Assembly: GCF_001426745.1 (NCBI RefSeq)
Contig: NZ_LMFI01000010.1
Span: 849,722-913,721 of the forward strand
From: Nocardioides sp. Root140
Lineage (GTDB): Bacteria; Actinomycetota; Actinomycetes; Propionibacteriales; Nocardioidaceae
Length of the DNA: 64,000 nucleotides
Direction: 5' to 3'
Shown piece after piece: positions 45,341 through 55,102 of the stretch. The notes beneath the pieces were generated by a model. It was not told the origin of the DNA, did no database searches, and worked only from the letters and a program-made list of their open reading frames with translations. Position numbers and translations under genes: made by a program. Within the stretch, counting starts at the first letter, position 1, and each line of letters starts with the position of its first letter.

Positions 45341-46300
45341 GTGAGCACCATGGTCGACCCGGGCCCCGAGGCCCCCGAGGCCCCGCCGGTAGAGGCGAAA
45401 CCGCCGACCCGCCTCGGCGACCTGCTGTTCAGCAAGGTCTCGCTGGTCTCCGGTCTCATCGTGATCCTCTTCCTGGCCGGGGTGGGCACCTTCCTGCTCA
45501 TCCAGGGCCTACCCGCCCTCGACGCCTCCGGTGAGGCGACGTACGGCGAACCCGACATCTGGAAGTTCGTCGGGATGCTGCTCTACGGCACGATCTACGC
45601 GTCGTTGATCGCGATCGTGATCGTGACCCCGTTGGCCGTCGGCCTGGCGCTGGTCATCTCGCACTACGCACCCAAGGCGCTGGCCAAGCCGGTCGGCTAC
45701 CTGGTCGACCTGCTGGCCGCCGTACCCTCGGTCGTCTTCGGCCTCTGGGGGCTCGAGGTGCTCGCCCCCAAGCTGCTCCCGGCGTACAAGTGGCTCAACG
45801 AGCACTTCAGCTGGATCCCGCTCTTCGACGGCTCGGTGAACTCGCGTTCGCTGCTGACCGCGTCGATCGTGCTGGCGCTGATGGCGCTGCCGATCGTGAC
45901 CGCGCTGCTGCGTGAGATCTTCGCCCAGACCCCGCGGGCCCACGAGGAGGCCGCACTGGCCCTCGGCGCCACGCGGTGGGAGATGATCCGCCTCGCGGTC
46001 TTCCCCTACGCCCGCTCCGGCATGGTCGCCGCGATCCTGCTCGGCCTGGGCCGTGCCCTCGGCGAGACGATGGCGGTGGCCATGGTGCTCTCCGCGACCG
46101 GCACCGGCTACCTCACGCTGAGCATCATCTCGGCGGAGAACCCGAACACCATCGCCGCCTTCATCGCCAACAACTACGCGAACGCCTCGGGCGACAAGAT
46201 CAACACGATGATCTTCGCCGGCCTCGCCCTGTTCCTCCTCACTTTCGTCGTCAACTTCGCGGGCCGCTGGATCGCCACCCGCGGCCAGAACAAGGGGTGA
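45341..46300 (+). CDS. pstC: Phosphate ABC transporter permease PstC
   Basis: A 319-residue permease with six membrane segments, the PstC signature EVLAPKL, and the coupling-helix motif EEAALALGATRWEMIRLAVF. The GTG at 45341 has GGAGG upstream. It partners with PstA and PstB and is 4 nt from pstA. Confidence 0.93.
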   Translation: MSTMVDPGPEAPEAPPVEAKPPTRLGDLLFSKVSLVSGLIVILFLAGVGTFLLIQGLPALDASGEATYGEPDIWKFVGMLLYGTIYASLIAIVIVTPLAVGLALVISHYAPKALAKPVGYLVDLLAAVPSVVFGLWGLEVLAPKLLPAYKWLNEHFSWIPLFDGSVNSRSLLTASIVLALMALPIVTALLREIFAQTPRAHEEAALALGATRWEMIRLAVFPYARSGMVAAILLGLGRALGETMAVAMVLSATGTGYLTLSIISAENPNTIAAFIANNYANASGDKINTMIFAGLALFLLTFVVNFAGRWIATRGQNKG

Positions 46301-46304
46301 GGTC

Positions 46305-47384
46305 ATGACCCACACCGAAATCGCCGCACCGCAGGAGATGGCCATCCGGGCCGGCCAGCTGCCGCGCGCCGCGACGCTGCTGACCGTGGTCTTCGCGGTC
46401 GCCATCGGTGGCGTCGCCGGAATGTTGCTCGGCTCCGGATTCGCCGTCATGGTGCTGCTGGCCTGGCTGGTGTTCCTGGTCAGCCTGACCGCCTGGTCCA
46501 CGGCCGTCGAGGGACGCCGCAAGGCCACCGACCGCCTGGTCAACGCCCTGGTCTGGTCGACCTTCGCGGTCGCCATGATGCCGCTGCTCAGCCTGCTCTA
46601 CACGGTGATCGTGAAGGGCGGCCCGGTGCTCACGCCGAGCTTCCTGCAGAGCGACATGACGGGCTTCGCCTCGCTCGGCCAGGGCGGTGGCATCTACCAC
46701 GCGATCATGGGCACGATCATGGTCACCGCGATCGCCGCGATCATCGCGATCCCCGTTGGCCTGTTCACCGCGATCTACCTGGTCGAGTACAGCGCGGGCT
46801 CCCGCCTGGCGAAGGTGATCACCTTCCTGGTCGACGTGATGACCGGCATCCCCTCGATCGTGGCGGGCCTGTTCGCCCTGTCGCTGTTCATCGTGCTGAC
46901 CGGCGACCCGCTGCCCCGCCTCGGGCTCGGTGGCGGTGTCGCCCTGTCGCTCCTGATGATCCCGACCGTGGTCCGCTCCGTCGAGGAGATGCTGAAGCTG
47001 GTGCCCGACGACCTGCGCGAGGCGTCGTACGCCCTGGGTGTGCCGAAGTGGCGCACCATCGTCAAGGTCGTGCTGCCCACCGCGGTGGCCGGCATCGTCA
47101 CCGGCATCACCCTGGCCATCGCCCGCGTGGCCGGTGAGACCGCGCCGCTGCTGCTGATCTGCGGCACGTTCCCCGAGGCGAACTGGAACCCGTTCAGTGG
47201 TGCGGTCCAGACCCTGCCCGTCTACATCTACAGCTCGCTGAACGGCACCACCGACGCCAAGTACGGCGACATCTGGACCGACCGGGTCTGGGGCGCCGCC
47301 CTGGTCCTGATCATCATCGTGATGGCGCTCAACCTCATTGCCCGCATCATCGGCAACATCTTCGCCCCCAAGACCGGGCGCTGA
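46305..47384 (+). CDS. pstA: Phosphate ABC transporter permease PstA
   Basis: A 359-residue permease with PstA hallmarks: [39 protein letters not shown] and the EAA loop [20 protein letters not shown]. It is longer than usual because of an N-terminal pair of hydrophobic segments. The ATG at 46305 follows pstC by 4 nt. Confidence 0.93.
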   Translation: MTHTEIAAPQEMAIRAGQLPRAATLLTVVFAVAIGGVAGMLLGSGFAVMVLLAWLVFLVSLTAWSTAVEGRRKATDRLVNALVWSTFAVAMMPLLSLLYTVIVKGGPVLTPSFLQSDMTGFASLGQGGGIYHAIMGTIMVTAIAAIIAIPVGLFTAIYLVEYSAGSRLAKVITFLVDVMTGIPSIVAGLFALSLFIVLTGDPLPRLGLGGGVALSLLMIPTVVRSVEEMLKLVPDDLREASYALGVPKWRTIVKVVLPTAVAGIVTGITLAIARVAGETAPLLLICGTFPEANWNPFSGAVQTLPVYIYSSLNGTTDAKYGDIWTDRVWGAALVLIIIVMALNLIARIIGNIFAPKTGR

Positions 47385-47404
47385 ACGTAAGGAATCTGCA
47401 CACC

Positions 47405-48184
47405 ATGGCCAAGAGCATCGACGTCAAGGACCTCGACATCTACTACGGCGACTTCCTCGCCGTACAAGGCGTCAACGTCCACATCAAGGCACGGTCGGTG
47501 ACCGCGTTCATCGGACCGTCCGGTTGTGGCAAGTCCACCGTGCTGCGGTCGCTGAACCGCATGCACGAGGTGATCCCGGGCGCCCGGGTCGAGGGCAAGG
47601 TCGTCGTCGACGGCCAGTCCTTGTACGGCGCCGGGGTCGACCCGGTCGCCGTACGCCGGCAGATCGGCATGGTCTTCCAGCGGCCGAACCCGTTCCCGAC
47701 GATGTCGATCTACGAGAACGTCCTCGCCGGCAACCGGCTCAACGCCCGCAAGCTGAAGAAGCCCGAGGCCGACACGATCGTCGAGAAGTCGCTGCGTGGC
47801 GCGAACCTCTGGAACGAGGTGAAGGACCGCCTCGCCAAGCCCGGCATGGGCCTCTCCGGCGGCCAGCAGCAGCGCCTGTGCATCGCCCGCGCGATCGCCG
47901 TCGAGCCCGAGGTGCTGCTGATGGACGAGCCGTGCTCGGCCCTCGACCCGATCTCGACCGCGGCCGTGGAGGACCTGATCCACGAGCTCAAGTCCGACTA
48001 CACGATCGTGATCGTCACCCACAACATGCAGCAGGCCGCCCGCGTCTCCGACGACACCGGCTTCTTCAACCTGAAGGCGGTCGGCGAGCCCGGTCACCTG
48101 GTGGAGTTCAACCCCACCACCAAGGTGTTCTCCAACCCCGACGAGTCCGCCACCGAGGCCTACATCTCCGGCCGCTTCGGATAG
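47405..48184 (+). CDS. pstB: Phosphate ABC transporter ATP-binding protein
   Basis: A 259-residue ATPase: Walker [10 protein letters not shown], signature [16 protein letters not shown], Walker [15 protein letters not shown], and switch His in VTHNMQQA. The [12 protein letters not shown] block is diagnostic for PstB. Its stop codon TAG lies inside the first unit of the family B repeat array that begins element B. Confidence 0.95.
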   Translation: MAKSIDVKDLDIYYGDFLAVQGVNVHIKARSVTAFIGPSGCGKSTVLRSLNRMHEVIPGARVEGKVVVDGQSLYGAGVDPVAVRRQIGMVFQRPNPFPTMSIYENVLAGNRLNARKLKKPEADTIVEKSLRGANLWNEVKDRLAKPGMGLSGGQQQRLCIARAIAVEPEVLLMDEPCSALDPISTAAVEDLIHELKSDYTIVIVTHNMQQAARVSDDTGFFNLKAVGEPGHLVEFNPTTKVFSNPDESATEAYISGRFG

Positions 48185-48330
48185 TCCCTGACGTTTCGGC
48201 CCTTCCGTCGCGATACTCCCTGACGTTTCGGCCCTTCCGCCGCGATACTCCCTGACGTTTCGGCCCTTCCGCCGCGATACTCCCTGACGTTTCGGCCCTT
48301 CCGCCGCGATACTCCCTGACGTTTCGGCGC
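48180..48330. repeat. Family B array, left side of element B (five units, 32-bp period)
   Basis: Five copies of the 23-bp repeat beginning GATACTCCCTGACGTTTCGG start at 48180, 48212, 48244, 48276 and 48308. Spacing is exactly 32 bp. The first has GATAG, which supplies the pstB stop. The 9-bp spacers are nearly identical (TTCCGCCGC). Confidence 0.93.
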
Positions 48331-48347
48331 TTCCCTGAACGCTTGTC

Positions 48348-49481
48348 TCACGAGATCTTGCGCCGAAGGCGCAACAGGGCAACGCGCTCGGACTCGCCAA
48401 GGTTCCGTCGCTCTTCGACCGTGAAGGTCGGGATCCACCACCTCGGCAGCTCGGTCGTCCAGTGCCGACGGGACGGCGCCGCGAACTGCGCCCGTTCTCG
48501 CGTCGCCCGCATCCGACCGGCCAACGACTCGCGAAAAGTGGTCTCACCGCGACGCACCGTCAAGCATTCGAGCCCCACGTTGCGAAATCGCTCAAGCCGG
48601 GTAGCGTCGATGACCTCTCTGCCCGGTGCCAGATGGACGCCCCCGTCGTACTCCATGACCACTCCGGCGACCTCGTCCAGCAGGTCGGGCGTGCCGAGGT
48701 GATTGCCGTACCTGTCGAAGATGGGTCGATTGGCCATCGGCTTCGGAAGCTCTGCGTCGATCTGCCAGACCAGGCTTGTCCGCTGCTCCCAGGGCGACCA
48801 TGAGTTTTCTTCCAGGAACGCGCTGGCCTCGCGCAGCTGGGGCGCCCCCGTCCATCCCGGATGCTCGAGCCCATGCGCGCAGATCTCGTGTGCCGTGACC
48901 AGGTCGGAGTACGCCGCCATACTGAACGCCACGGACGCTTCCCGCATGCTGGTCGCATATCGCATCTCGTGCGTCAGGGACCGCACCGGATCGGTCGTGA
49001 CCACACCGTCGACGACCGTGAGATCTGTCGGCAAGAGCCGCTCCTCGACCACCACGAATCCTGGCTGGCTCCGGATGTTGCGGTCACCAGTCAATATCCG
49101 GATGGGCAGCTGGGTCGCACCGTCAGGTGCGTACCCGTCGAACCACACCGCGCCATACCAGCGCAGACTCGCCCACCCGGTGATGCCCGCCCCGAGCGGC
49201 ATGACCACGCTCGCTTCCACGATGCGCTGCTCGGCCCGATCCCCGTCGACGTACGCAGGCACGTAGAAGCCACGCGATGAGCGACGCCAGCCCGGACCAC
49301 GCGCTGCCTTCGCCGAAGGCCCACCCGGCCGCCCTACTCGGACCGGGAGGACCAGGCCATCCCGGTGAGCAGCCGGCCAGGGACACGTCAGATCACCACC
49401 GTGGGAGACGGCGTACGGCGGCCCTCCCCGCGCACCGATCGAGGGATGTGCTTCCTGTTCGCGCATGCACGGATGGTGCAC
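48348..49481 (-). CDS. Unknown protein with AbiEi-like N-terminal and DUF559/PD-(D/E)XK-like C-terminal region (element B)
   Basis: A protein of about 377 residues and unknown function, clearly paralogous to the gene at 38522-39568 but with a divergent sequence. Blocks in common: GWRRSSRGFYVP, GAGITGWASLRWYGAVWFDG, SPWEQRTSLVWQIDAELPKP and the C-terminal PDLLDEVAGVVMEYDGGVHL, where Asp, Glu and Asp fit a DUF559/Vsr-like active site. It lies between inverted family B arrays. The exact start is uncertain; ATG 49481 is the longest, ATG 49466 the next. Confidence 0.72.
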   Translation of the reverse strand: MHHPCMREQEAHPSIGARGGPPYAVSHGGDLTCPWPAAHRDGLVLPVRVGRPGGPSAKAARGPGWRRSSRGFYVPAYVDGDRAEQRIVEASVVMPLGAGITGWASLRWYGAVWFDGYAPDGATQLPIRILTGDRNIRSQPGFVVVEERLLPTDLTVVDGVVTTDPVRSLTHEMRYATSMREASVAFSMAAYSDLVTAHEICAHGLEHPGWTGAPQLREASAFLEENSWSPWEQRTSLVWQIDAELPKPMANRPIFDRYGNHLGTPDLLDEVAGVVMEYDGGVHLAPGREVIDATRLERFRNVGLECLTVRRGETTFRESLAGRMRATRERAQFAAPSRRHWTTELPRWWIPTFTVEERRNLGESERVALLRLRRKIS

Positions 49482-49551
49482 CGAACCGGCAATCTCTCGC
49501 TCGCGTCATCCACAGGTACGCCGGCCGCACTGCGAGAACAACCTTGGTCGA

Positions 49552-49638
49552 GGGCCGAAACGTCAGGGAGTATCCCGAAGCTGGGGCCGAAACGTCAGGG
49601 AGTATCCCGAAGCTGGGGCCGAAACGTCAGGGAGTATC
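49552..49638. repeat. Family B array, right side of element B (three inverted units, 32-bp period)
   Basis: Three copies in reverse orientation (starting GGGCCGAAACGTCAGGGAG) lie at 49552, 49584 and 49616, again exactly 32 bp apart. The 9-bp spacers (CCGAAGCTG) differ from those of the left array. Confidence 0.93.
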
Positions 49639-49655
49639 GAGAAGGGGGAAGCAGG

Positions 49656-50669
49656 TCAGCCGATGAAGATCTCGAGGGGGAAGTGGAGCAGGTAGTAGCA
49701 GATCACGGCGGCGAGGCCGGCCATCGGGAAGGTGAGCACCCAGGCCGTCACGATCGACTTTGCCACGCCCCAGCGCACGGCCGAGAAGCGCTTGGTGGCG
49801 CCGGCGCCCATGATCGCGGAGGTGATCGTGTGGGTCGTCGAGATCGGCGCGTGGAACGCGAACGCGGTCGTGTAGAGCACACCCGCACCGACCATCTCGG
49901 CGGAGAAGCCGCGCGGCGGGTCGAGGTGGATGATCCGGCGGCCGAGGGTGCGCATGATGCGCCAGCCACCGGAGTAGGTGCCGGCCGAGATCGCACCGGC
50001 GGCCGCGATGACCACCCAGAGCGGCAGCTCGTCACCGGCCGCGGCATGCCCGCTGGTGACCAGGGCCAGGAAGATCACGCCCATCGTCTTCTGCGCGTCC
50101 TGGAGGCCGTGGCCCAGGGCCAGGCCGGCCGCCGAGACGGTCTGCATCAGGCGGAAGCCGCGGTTGACCTTGTGGGGGTTGGCGCGACGGAAGAGCCACA
50201 TGATCAGCAGCATCACCAGGAACGCGGCGACGAAGCCGAACAGCGGCGAGAGCACCATCGGTATGAGCACCTTGTCGATGATCGTCTTCCACGAGACCGT
50301 GGCGCCGCCCACGAGCGCGGCGCCGACGAGGCCGCCGATCAGGGCGTGGGAGGACGACGAGGGCAGCCCGAAGTACCACGTGACGAGGTTCCACACGATC
50401 GCCCCGAGCAGGCCGGCCATCACGATGACCAGCCCGTGTTCGACGTCGAACCCACTGGTGTCGATCACGTCGCTGACCGTGTGCGCGACCTCCTGGCCGA
50501 GCAGCGCGCCGACGAAGTTCATCACCGCGGCGAGGATCAGGGCGACGCGTGGGGTCAGCGCACGGGTCGAGACCGACGTGGCGATCGCGTTCGCCGCGTC
50601 GTGGAAGCCATTGGTGTAGTCGAACGCGAGGGCGACGACGACCACCGCGATGACAATCGCGAGTTCCAT
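49656..50669 (-). CDS. PiT-family inorganic phosphate transporter
   Basis: A 337-residue permease with about ten membrane segments. Both PiT signatures are present: FDYTNGFHDAANAIATSVST near the N-terminus and PISTTHTITSAIMGAGATKR near the C-terminus. It is a low-affinity metal-phosphate or phosphate:H+ symporter, complementing the high-affinity Pst system. It follows the DUF47 gene with 4 nt between, an arrangement seen in many bacteria. Confidence 0.92.
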   Translation of the reverse strand: MELAIVIAVVVVALAFDYTNGFHDAANAIATSVSTRALTPRVALILAAVMNFVGALLGQEVAHTVSDVIDTSGFDVEHGLVIVMAGLLGAIVWNLVTWYFGLPSSSSHALIGGLVGAALVGGATVSWKTIIDKVLIPMVLSPLFGFVAAFLVMLLIMWLFRRANPHKVNRGFRLMQTVSAAGLALGHGLQDAQKTMGVIFLALVTSGHAAAGDELPLWVVIAAAGAISAGTYSGGWRIMRTLGRRIIHLDPPRGFSAEMVGAGVLYTTAFAFHAPISTTHTITSAIMGAGATKRFSAVRWGVAKSIVTAWVLTFPMAGLAAVICYYLLHFPLEIFIG

Positions 50670-50673
50670 CCGG

Positions 50674-51291
50674 TCAGGACTCCTTGACCGCGATCTGCTC
50701 CACGATGTTGGCCACCGTCTCGAAGGCGTCGATCGCCTGTTCGAGCGACTCCACGATGTCCTTCAGCTTGATCACCTCGAGGGCTTCGTACTTGCCGCTG
50801 AAGAGGCTCGCGAGGGTACGGCGGTAGTTCTTGTCGCCGGCGTTCTCGAGGCGGTTGATCTCGATCCAGTACTCGTCGAGGTCCTTCATCGCCTGGAGAC
50901 GCGGCATCGCGTCGGCGGTGAGCTCGGCGCAGCGCTGGAGCACCTCGACCTGCTTGGACAGCTCGGAGGGCAGGTGCTCCACCTCGTAGAGCAGGATGAG
51001 GTCGACGGCCTCGTCCATCTCGTCCATCACGTCGTCGAGCCCGGAGGCCAGCGAGTAGATGTCCTCGCGGTCGAACGGCGTCACGAACGTGCTGTTCACC
51101 CGCCGCACGATGGCGTGGGTGGTCTCGTCGCACGCGTGCTCGGCGGCACGCATGCGCTCGGCAACCTCTTCGCGGTTGCTGTCGGCACCGAGCATCTCGG
51201 CGAGGAGCGCGGCACCCCCGACGAGGTGCTGGGCTTGTTCGGAGAAGAGGTCGTAGAAGGAAGAATCGACCGGACGAAAGCGGAAAGCCAC
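50674..51291 (-). CDS. DUF47 / PhoU-like phosphate transport regulator
   Basis: A 205-residue helical protein: RFRPVDSSFYDLF at the start, DREDIYSLASGLDDVMDEMD (metal-binding helices) and DSNREEVAERMRAAEHACDE. DUF47 proteins partner with PiT transporters and probably restrict uptake. It is the first gene of the pair, with CAGGAG before the ATG and a TAGCAT box upstream. Confidence 0.9.
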   Translation of the reverse strand: MAFRFRPVDSSFYDLFSEQAQHLVGGAALLAEMLGADSNREEVAERMRAAEHACDETTHAIVRRVNSTFVTPFDREDIYSLASGLDDVMDEMDEAVDLILLYEVEHLPSELSKQVEVLQRCAELTADAMPRLQAMKDLDEYWIEINRLENAGDKNYRRTLASLFSGKYEALEVIKLKDIVESLEQAIDAFETVANIVEQIAVKES

Positions 51292-51367
51292 GGAAAACTC
51301 CTGATGAGGAGGACCTGAACGCTGAACATGCTAGGGCCAACGTCGGCGCGTCGCGCAACTTGACCCT

Positions 51368-53602
51368 TCAACGGCCCGGCGTGAACCCCCGCAGACGGAG
51401 GCTGTTCGTGACGACAAACACGGAGCTGAAGGCCATCGCGGCCCCCGCGAGCATGGGGTTGAGCAGCCCCGCAGCGGCCAGTGGGAGACCCGCGACGTTG
51501 TAGCCGAACGCCCAGAAGAGGTTCCCCTTGATGGTCCGGAGCGTACGGCGGGAGAGGCCGATCGCGTCCGCAGCGAGACCCAGGTCCTCCCGGACCAGGG
51601 TCAGGTCGCTGGCCTCGATCGCGACGTCCGAGCCGGAGCCCATCGCGATGCCGAGGTCGGCCCGGGCCAGCGCGGCGGCGTCGTTCACGCCGTCGCCGAC
51701 CATCGCCACGACCCGGCCCTCGTCCTGCAGGCGGCGCACCTCGGCCACCTTGTCGGCGGGCATCACCTCGGCGACGACTCGGTCGATGCCGACCTGGGCC
51801 GCGACGGCGGAGGCCGACCGCGCGTTGTCGCCGGTGAGCAGGACCGGCTCCAGCCCGAGCTCACGGAAGCGGCGTACGGCGTCCGCGGACGTCGACCGCA
51901 CGGTGTCGGCCACGACCACGACACCGCGGACCCGGTCGTCGACGGTGACGACCACCGCGGTGTGTCCCTTGGACTCGGCCTCGTCGAGGGCCGTCGCGAG
52001 TGCGCCGTCGACCGAAACCTTGCGCCCCACCGAGACGGCGCGGCCGTCCACGGTGCCGGAGACGCCGATGCCGGGCTGGTTGGCGAACCCGTCGACGGCG
52101 GGGAGCACGCCGTCGTACCCGGCGACGATCGCGCGGCCGACCGGGTGCTCGGAGCCGTCCTCGACGGCGGCGGCGAGCCGCAACACGGTGTCCTCGGACT
52201 CACCGGGGGCGGCCACGACCGACACCAGGGACATGCGCCCGTGGGTGACGGTGCCGGTCTTGTCGAGCACGACGGTGTCGACGCGACGGGTCGACTCGAG
52301 CACCTCCGGGCCGCGGATCAGGATACCGAGCTGGGCGCCTCGGCCGGTGCCGACCATCAGGGCGGTCGGCGTGGCCAGGCCCAGTGCACACGGGCAGGCG
52401 ATGATGAGCACGGCGACCGCGGAGGTCAGTGCGAACGACAGGGGCGCGTCGGCGCCGATCCAGAAGCCGAGGGTGGCCGCGGCGATGGCGATCACGATGG
52501 GCACGAAGATCCCGGAGACCCGGTCGGCCAGTCGCTGCACGGGCGCCTTGCCGTTCTGGGCGTCCTCGACGAGGGTCGCCATGCGGGCCAGCTGGGTGTC
52601 GGCGCCGACCCTCGTGGCGCGCACGACGAGCCGGCCGCCGGCGTTGACGGTGGCCCCGGTGACCGCGTCACCCGGCCCGACCTCGACCGGCACCGACTCA
52701 CCGGTGAGCAGGGAAGCGTCGACGGCCGACGTGCCGCTCTCGACCACGCCGTCGGTGGCCAGCCGCTCCCCCGGTCGTACGACGAACGCGTCGCCGACCA
52801 CGAGCTGTGCGACGGGGATGCGGGTCTCGACGCCGTCGCGCAACAGCGAGACTTCCTTGGCGCCGAGCTCGAGCAGTGTGCGCAGCGCCGAGCCGGCACG
52901 GCGCTTGGCACGGTCCTCGAACCAGCGGCCGACCAGCAGGAACGTGGTCACGCCTGCGGCGACCTCGAGGTAGATGTTGCCGGTGCCCGACTCGCGGCGG
53001 GGCCGCAGGTCGAACGGGTGCACCATGCCGGGCGTGCCGGCGGTGCCGAGGAACAACGCGTAGAGCGACCAGCCGAACGCGGCGATCGTGCCGACGGAGA
53101 CCAGCGTGTCCATCGTCGTGGTGCCGTGGCGCAGGTTGCGCCACGCGGCGAGGTGGAACGGCCAGCCGCCCCAGACCACGACCGGCGCGGCCAGGGTGAG
53201 CGAGGCCCACTGCCAGTACTCGAACTGGAACCGCGGCACCATCGCCACCACGATCACCGGGATGGTGAGGGCGGCGCTGATCAGCAGGCGCTGCAGGGAG
53301 GCCCGCGCCGCAGCGTCGGCGGCGTCCCCAGCGGCATCCTCAGCGGCATCCTCAGACACGGCAGGAGCCTCGTCGAGCGAGGTCGAGACCACGCCGTAGC
53401 CGGCGGCCTCCACCGTGGCCACGAGGTCGTCACGCGTGATCGTGTCGGCGAAGGTCACCTTGGCCTTCTCAGTGGCGTAGTTGACGCTCGCCTCGACCCC
53501 GGCGACCTTGTTGAGCTTGCGCTCGATGCGGTTGGCGCAGGACGCGCAGGTCATCCCCGAGATGAGGATCTCGGCCTCGGTCTGGGTCGACTCAGTGCTC
53601 AT
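51368..53602 (-). CDS. copA: Copper-translocating P1B-type ATPase
   Basis: A 744-residue heavy-metal ATPase with one N-terminal HMA domain (GMTCASC, residues about 16-22), eight membrane segments including the ion-binding CPC (about residue 402), the phosphorylated Asp in DKTGT (about 447) and the hinge GDGVND. It exports Cu(I). The ATG at 53602 is chosen over a longer frame because it overlaps the preceding gene's 3' end by 11 nt. It is the last gene of the csoR operon. Confidence 0.93.
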   Translation of the reverse strand: MSTESTQTEAEILISGMTCASCANRIERKLNKVAGVEASVNYATEKAKVTFADTITRDDLVATVEAAGYGVVSTSLDEAPAVSEDAAEDAAGDAADAAARASLQRLLISAALTIPVIVVAMVPRFQFEYWQWASLTLAAPVVVWGGWPFHLAAWRNLRHGTTTMDTLVSVGTIAAFGWSLYALFLGTAGTPGMVHPFDLRPRRESGTGNIYLEVAAGVTTFLLVGRWFEDRAKRRAGSALRTLLELGAKEVSLLRDGVETRIPVAQLVVGDAFVVRPGERLATDGVVESGTSAVDASLLTGESVPVEVGPGDAVTGATVNAGGRLVVRATRVGADTQLARMATLVEDAQNGKAPVQRLADRVSGIFVPIVIAIAAATLGFWIGADAPLSFALTSAVAVLIIACPCALGLATPTALMVGTGRGAQLGILIRGPEVLESTRRVDTVVLDKTGTVTHGRMSLVSVVAAPGESEDTVLRLAAAVEDGSEHPVGRAIVAGYDGVLPAVDGFANQPGIGVSGTVDGRAVSVGRKVSVDGALATALDEAESKGHTAVVVTVDDRVRGVVVVADTVRSTSADAVRRFRELGLEPVLLTGDNARSASAVAAQVGIDRVVAEVMPADKVAEVRRLQDEGRVVAMVGDGVNDAAALARADLGIAMGSGSDVAIEASDLTLVREDLGLAADAIGLSRRTLRTIKGNLFWAFGYNVAGLPLAAAGLLNPMLAGAAMAFSSVFVVTNSLRLRGFTPGR

Positions 53603-54476
53603 GGCCGTCTCCTTCCTCGGCGTGGTCGTCCTCGGCGGCACCGGCGCCCTGAACGGCGCCGACCGTGAACGCGACGCGGCGGACCGCGCCGTCGTGCTTG
53701 AACTCCAGGAACAGCCGGTGCGCACCAGAGGAGTCGGCGACCTCGAACGAGACCTGCGGGCCGGCCGGTCCCGCGAGCGGGTGCGCGTGGAGGTACTCGA
53801 ACTTCCGGGCCTCGATGACGACCAGGTGGCCGTTGGCTCCGAGGTAGGGCTCGATGTCGGTGACCGGCTTGCCGTGGCGCGAGATCGTGAAGGTGACCTG
53901 GTCGTCGACCCGGGTCATCGCGACGGCGTACGGGCCGGTGCGTTGGAGCACGGTCGCGGCGGGCACGGACTCGGGCCGCGGGTGGTGGCCGCGTACGACC
54001 AGGGGCGCGGTGGCCACGAAGTTCTCGCCGGCGGTGGTGGCGTCGGCGTACACCTCGTAGGTGCCGGGAGCCAGGTCGAGGCGCGCGGTCCAACGACCGT
54101 CGGCGGACATCGTGGGGTGCACGTGCTGGAAGCTGGTCAACGCCGGCGTGCCCACCACGATCAGGTGCAGGCGCTTCTCGTGCACGACGTCGTAGTCGCG
54201 CAGCGGTTCGCCGTCAGCACCCACGAGGGTGAAGGCCACCCTCTTGTCGTCACCCGGGTCGACCTCGGGCCGCGCGAGCTCGAGCGTGTACGCCGGCTCG
54301 TGGCCGGCGTGCTCGCCGTCCCCCTCGTGGCTGTCCGAACCGCCCATGCCCTCGTGCTCCTCGGCCGCCACCTCGTCGGTGACGTCGGGGCCGGCGGCGC
54401 GGCCGACGTACACCGCAAGGCCGAAGACGACCGCCAGGCCGACCACGAAGGTCGCGATCCTCGTTCCGGTGCTCAT
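53592..54476 (-). CDS. Membrane-anchored His/Asp/Glu-rich protein of the copper operon
   Basis: A 294-residue protein with one N-terminal membrane segment ([18 protein letters not shown]) and a large extracytoplasmic part. Two regions are rich in His and acidic residues ([21 protein letters not shown], and the tail AEEGDGHEH), both likely metal-binding. Beta-rich segments between them resemble the YtkA/FixH-type fold. It probably binds copper outside the membrane near CopA. The function is not established. Confidence 0.65.
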   Translation of the reverse strand: MSTGTRIATFVVGLAVVFGLAVYVGRAAGPDVTDEVAAEEHEGMGGSDSHEGDGEHAGHEPAYTLELARPEVDPGDDKRVAFTLVGADGEPLRDYDVVHEKRLHLIVVGTPALTSFQHVHPTMSADGRWTARLDLAPGTYEVYADATTAGENFVATAPLVVRGHHPRPESVPAATVLQRTGPYAVAMTRVDDQVTFTISRHGKPVTDIEPYLGANGHLVVIEARKFEYLHAHPLAGPAGPQVSFEVADSSGAHRLFLEFKHDGAVRRVAFTVGAVQGAGAAEDDHAEEGDGHEH

Positions 54477-54691
54477 GACAGCTGGTAGCCGGCTTCGGTC
54501 ACGGCTGCCTCGACGGTCGAGCGGTCGAGCGGTTGGGCACTGGTGATGGTGACCTGCCCGGTCTCGAGGGTCACGTCGACGGCGTCGATGCCGGGGACCT
54601 CGAGCAGCTCTTCGGTGACGGACGCGACGCAGTGGCCGCAGGTCATGCCGGTGACGGTCCAGGTGCTGGTGCTGGTGCCTGTGGTGGACAC
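54473..54691 (-). CDS. copZ: Heavy-metal-associated (CopZ-like) copper chaperone
   Basis: A 72-residue HMA domain protein with GMTCGHC near residue 15 as the Cu(I) site. It probably carries copper to CopA. The GTG at 54691 has AAGGAG upstream; a longer open frame starts within the csoR gap. It overlaps the following membrane protein gene by 4 nt. Confidence 0.88.
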   Translation of the reverse strand: MSTTGTSTSTWTVTGMTCGHCVASVTEELLEVPGIDAVDVTLETGQVTITSAQPLDRSTVEAAVTEAGYQLS

Positions 54692-54716
54692 GGTGCTCTC
54701 CTTCGACGGGACGGGG

Positions 54717-55010
54717 TCAGGAACGGACGAGGCGGGAGATGGCGTCGGTGGCCTCGCGGATCTTCTCCTGGGCCTCCCGGTCACCGACTCGGGCCGCGTC
54801 GACGACGCAGTGGCTCATGTGCTCCTCGAGCAGACCGATCGAGACGGCGTGGAGCGCCTTGGTCATCGCGGAGACCTGCGTGAGGATGTCGATGCAGTAT
54901 TTCTCCTCCTCGACCATGCGCTGCAGGCCGCGGGCCTGCCCCTCGATCCTCTTGAGACGCTTGAGGTAGTCATCCTTGCGGTGGATGTAGCCGTGCTGGT
55001 GTTCGCTCAT
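54717..55010 (-). CDS. csoR: CsoR-type copper-sensing repressor
   Basis: A 97-residue helical repressor of the CsoR/RcnR family. The copper triad C-H-C is complete: EKYCID, KALHAVS and SHCV. It binds operators as a tetramer and releases DNA when Cu(I) binds. The ATG at 55010 lies 6 nt after TACCCT, so the transcript is likely leaderless; the frame from 55040 starts within the operator. It heads the copper operon. Confidence 0.92.
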   Translation of the reverse strand: MSEHQHGYIHRKDDYLKRLKRIEGQARGLQRMVEEEKYCIDILTQVSAMTKALHAVSIGLLEEHMSHCVVDAARVGDREAQEKIREATDAISRLVRS

Positions 55011-55016
55011 GAGAAT

Positions 55017-55036
55017 AGGGTACCCCCCTAGGGTAA
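55017..55036 (-). promoter_or_regulatory. CsoR operator and -10 box
   Basis: TACCCCCCTAGGGTA (55021-55035) is the classic G-tract palindrome bound by CsoR. It overlaps the TACCCT -10 box (plus-strand AGGGTA, 55017-55022) of the csoR gene, so binding would block transcription. Confidence 0.85.
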
Positions 55037-55050
55037 GCATCGCAAGAGCC

Positions 55051-55081
55051 GAAAAGAGCCGACTCCGTCGGGAGTCGGCTC
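55051..55081 (-). terminator. Rho-independent terminator after the small acidic protein gene
   Basis: On the minus strand GAGCCGACTCC pairs with GGAGTCGGCTC around a 4-nt loop, followed by TTTTC. It lies between the copper operon promoter and the gene at 55103. Confidence 0.85.
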
Positions 55082-55102
55082 GGGTCGGTGAACGACGGCA
55101 GG

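Larger units (their letters stand above)
48180..49638. mobile_element. Putative element B: nuclease-like gene between inverted tandem arrays
   Basis: A 1.46-kb unit: five direct repeats, gene, three inverted repeats. Orientation is mirror-symmetric about the gene. Architecture parallels element A but with an unrelated repeat sequence. No known transposase is present. Confidence 0.55.

Noticed and set aside
48180-48330. CRISPR array
   Set aside because: Units are regularly spaced but the 9-bp spacers are nearly identical copies, too short, and no cas genes are present.
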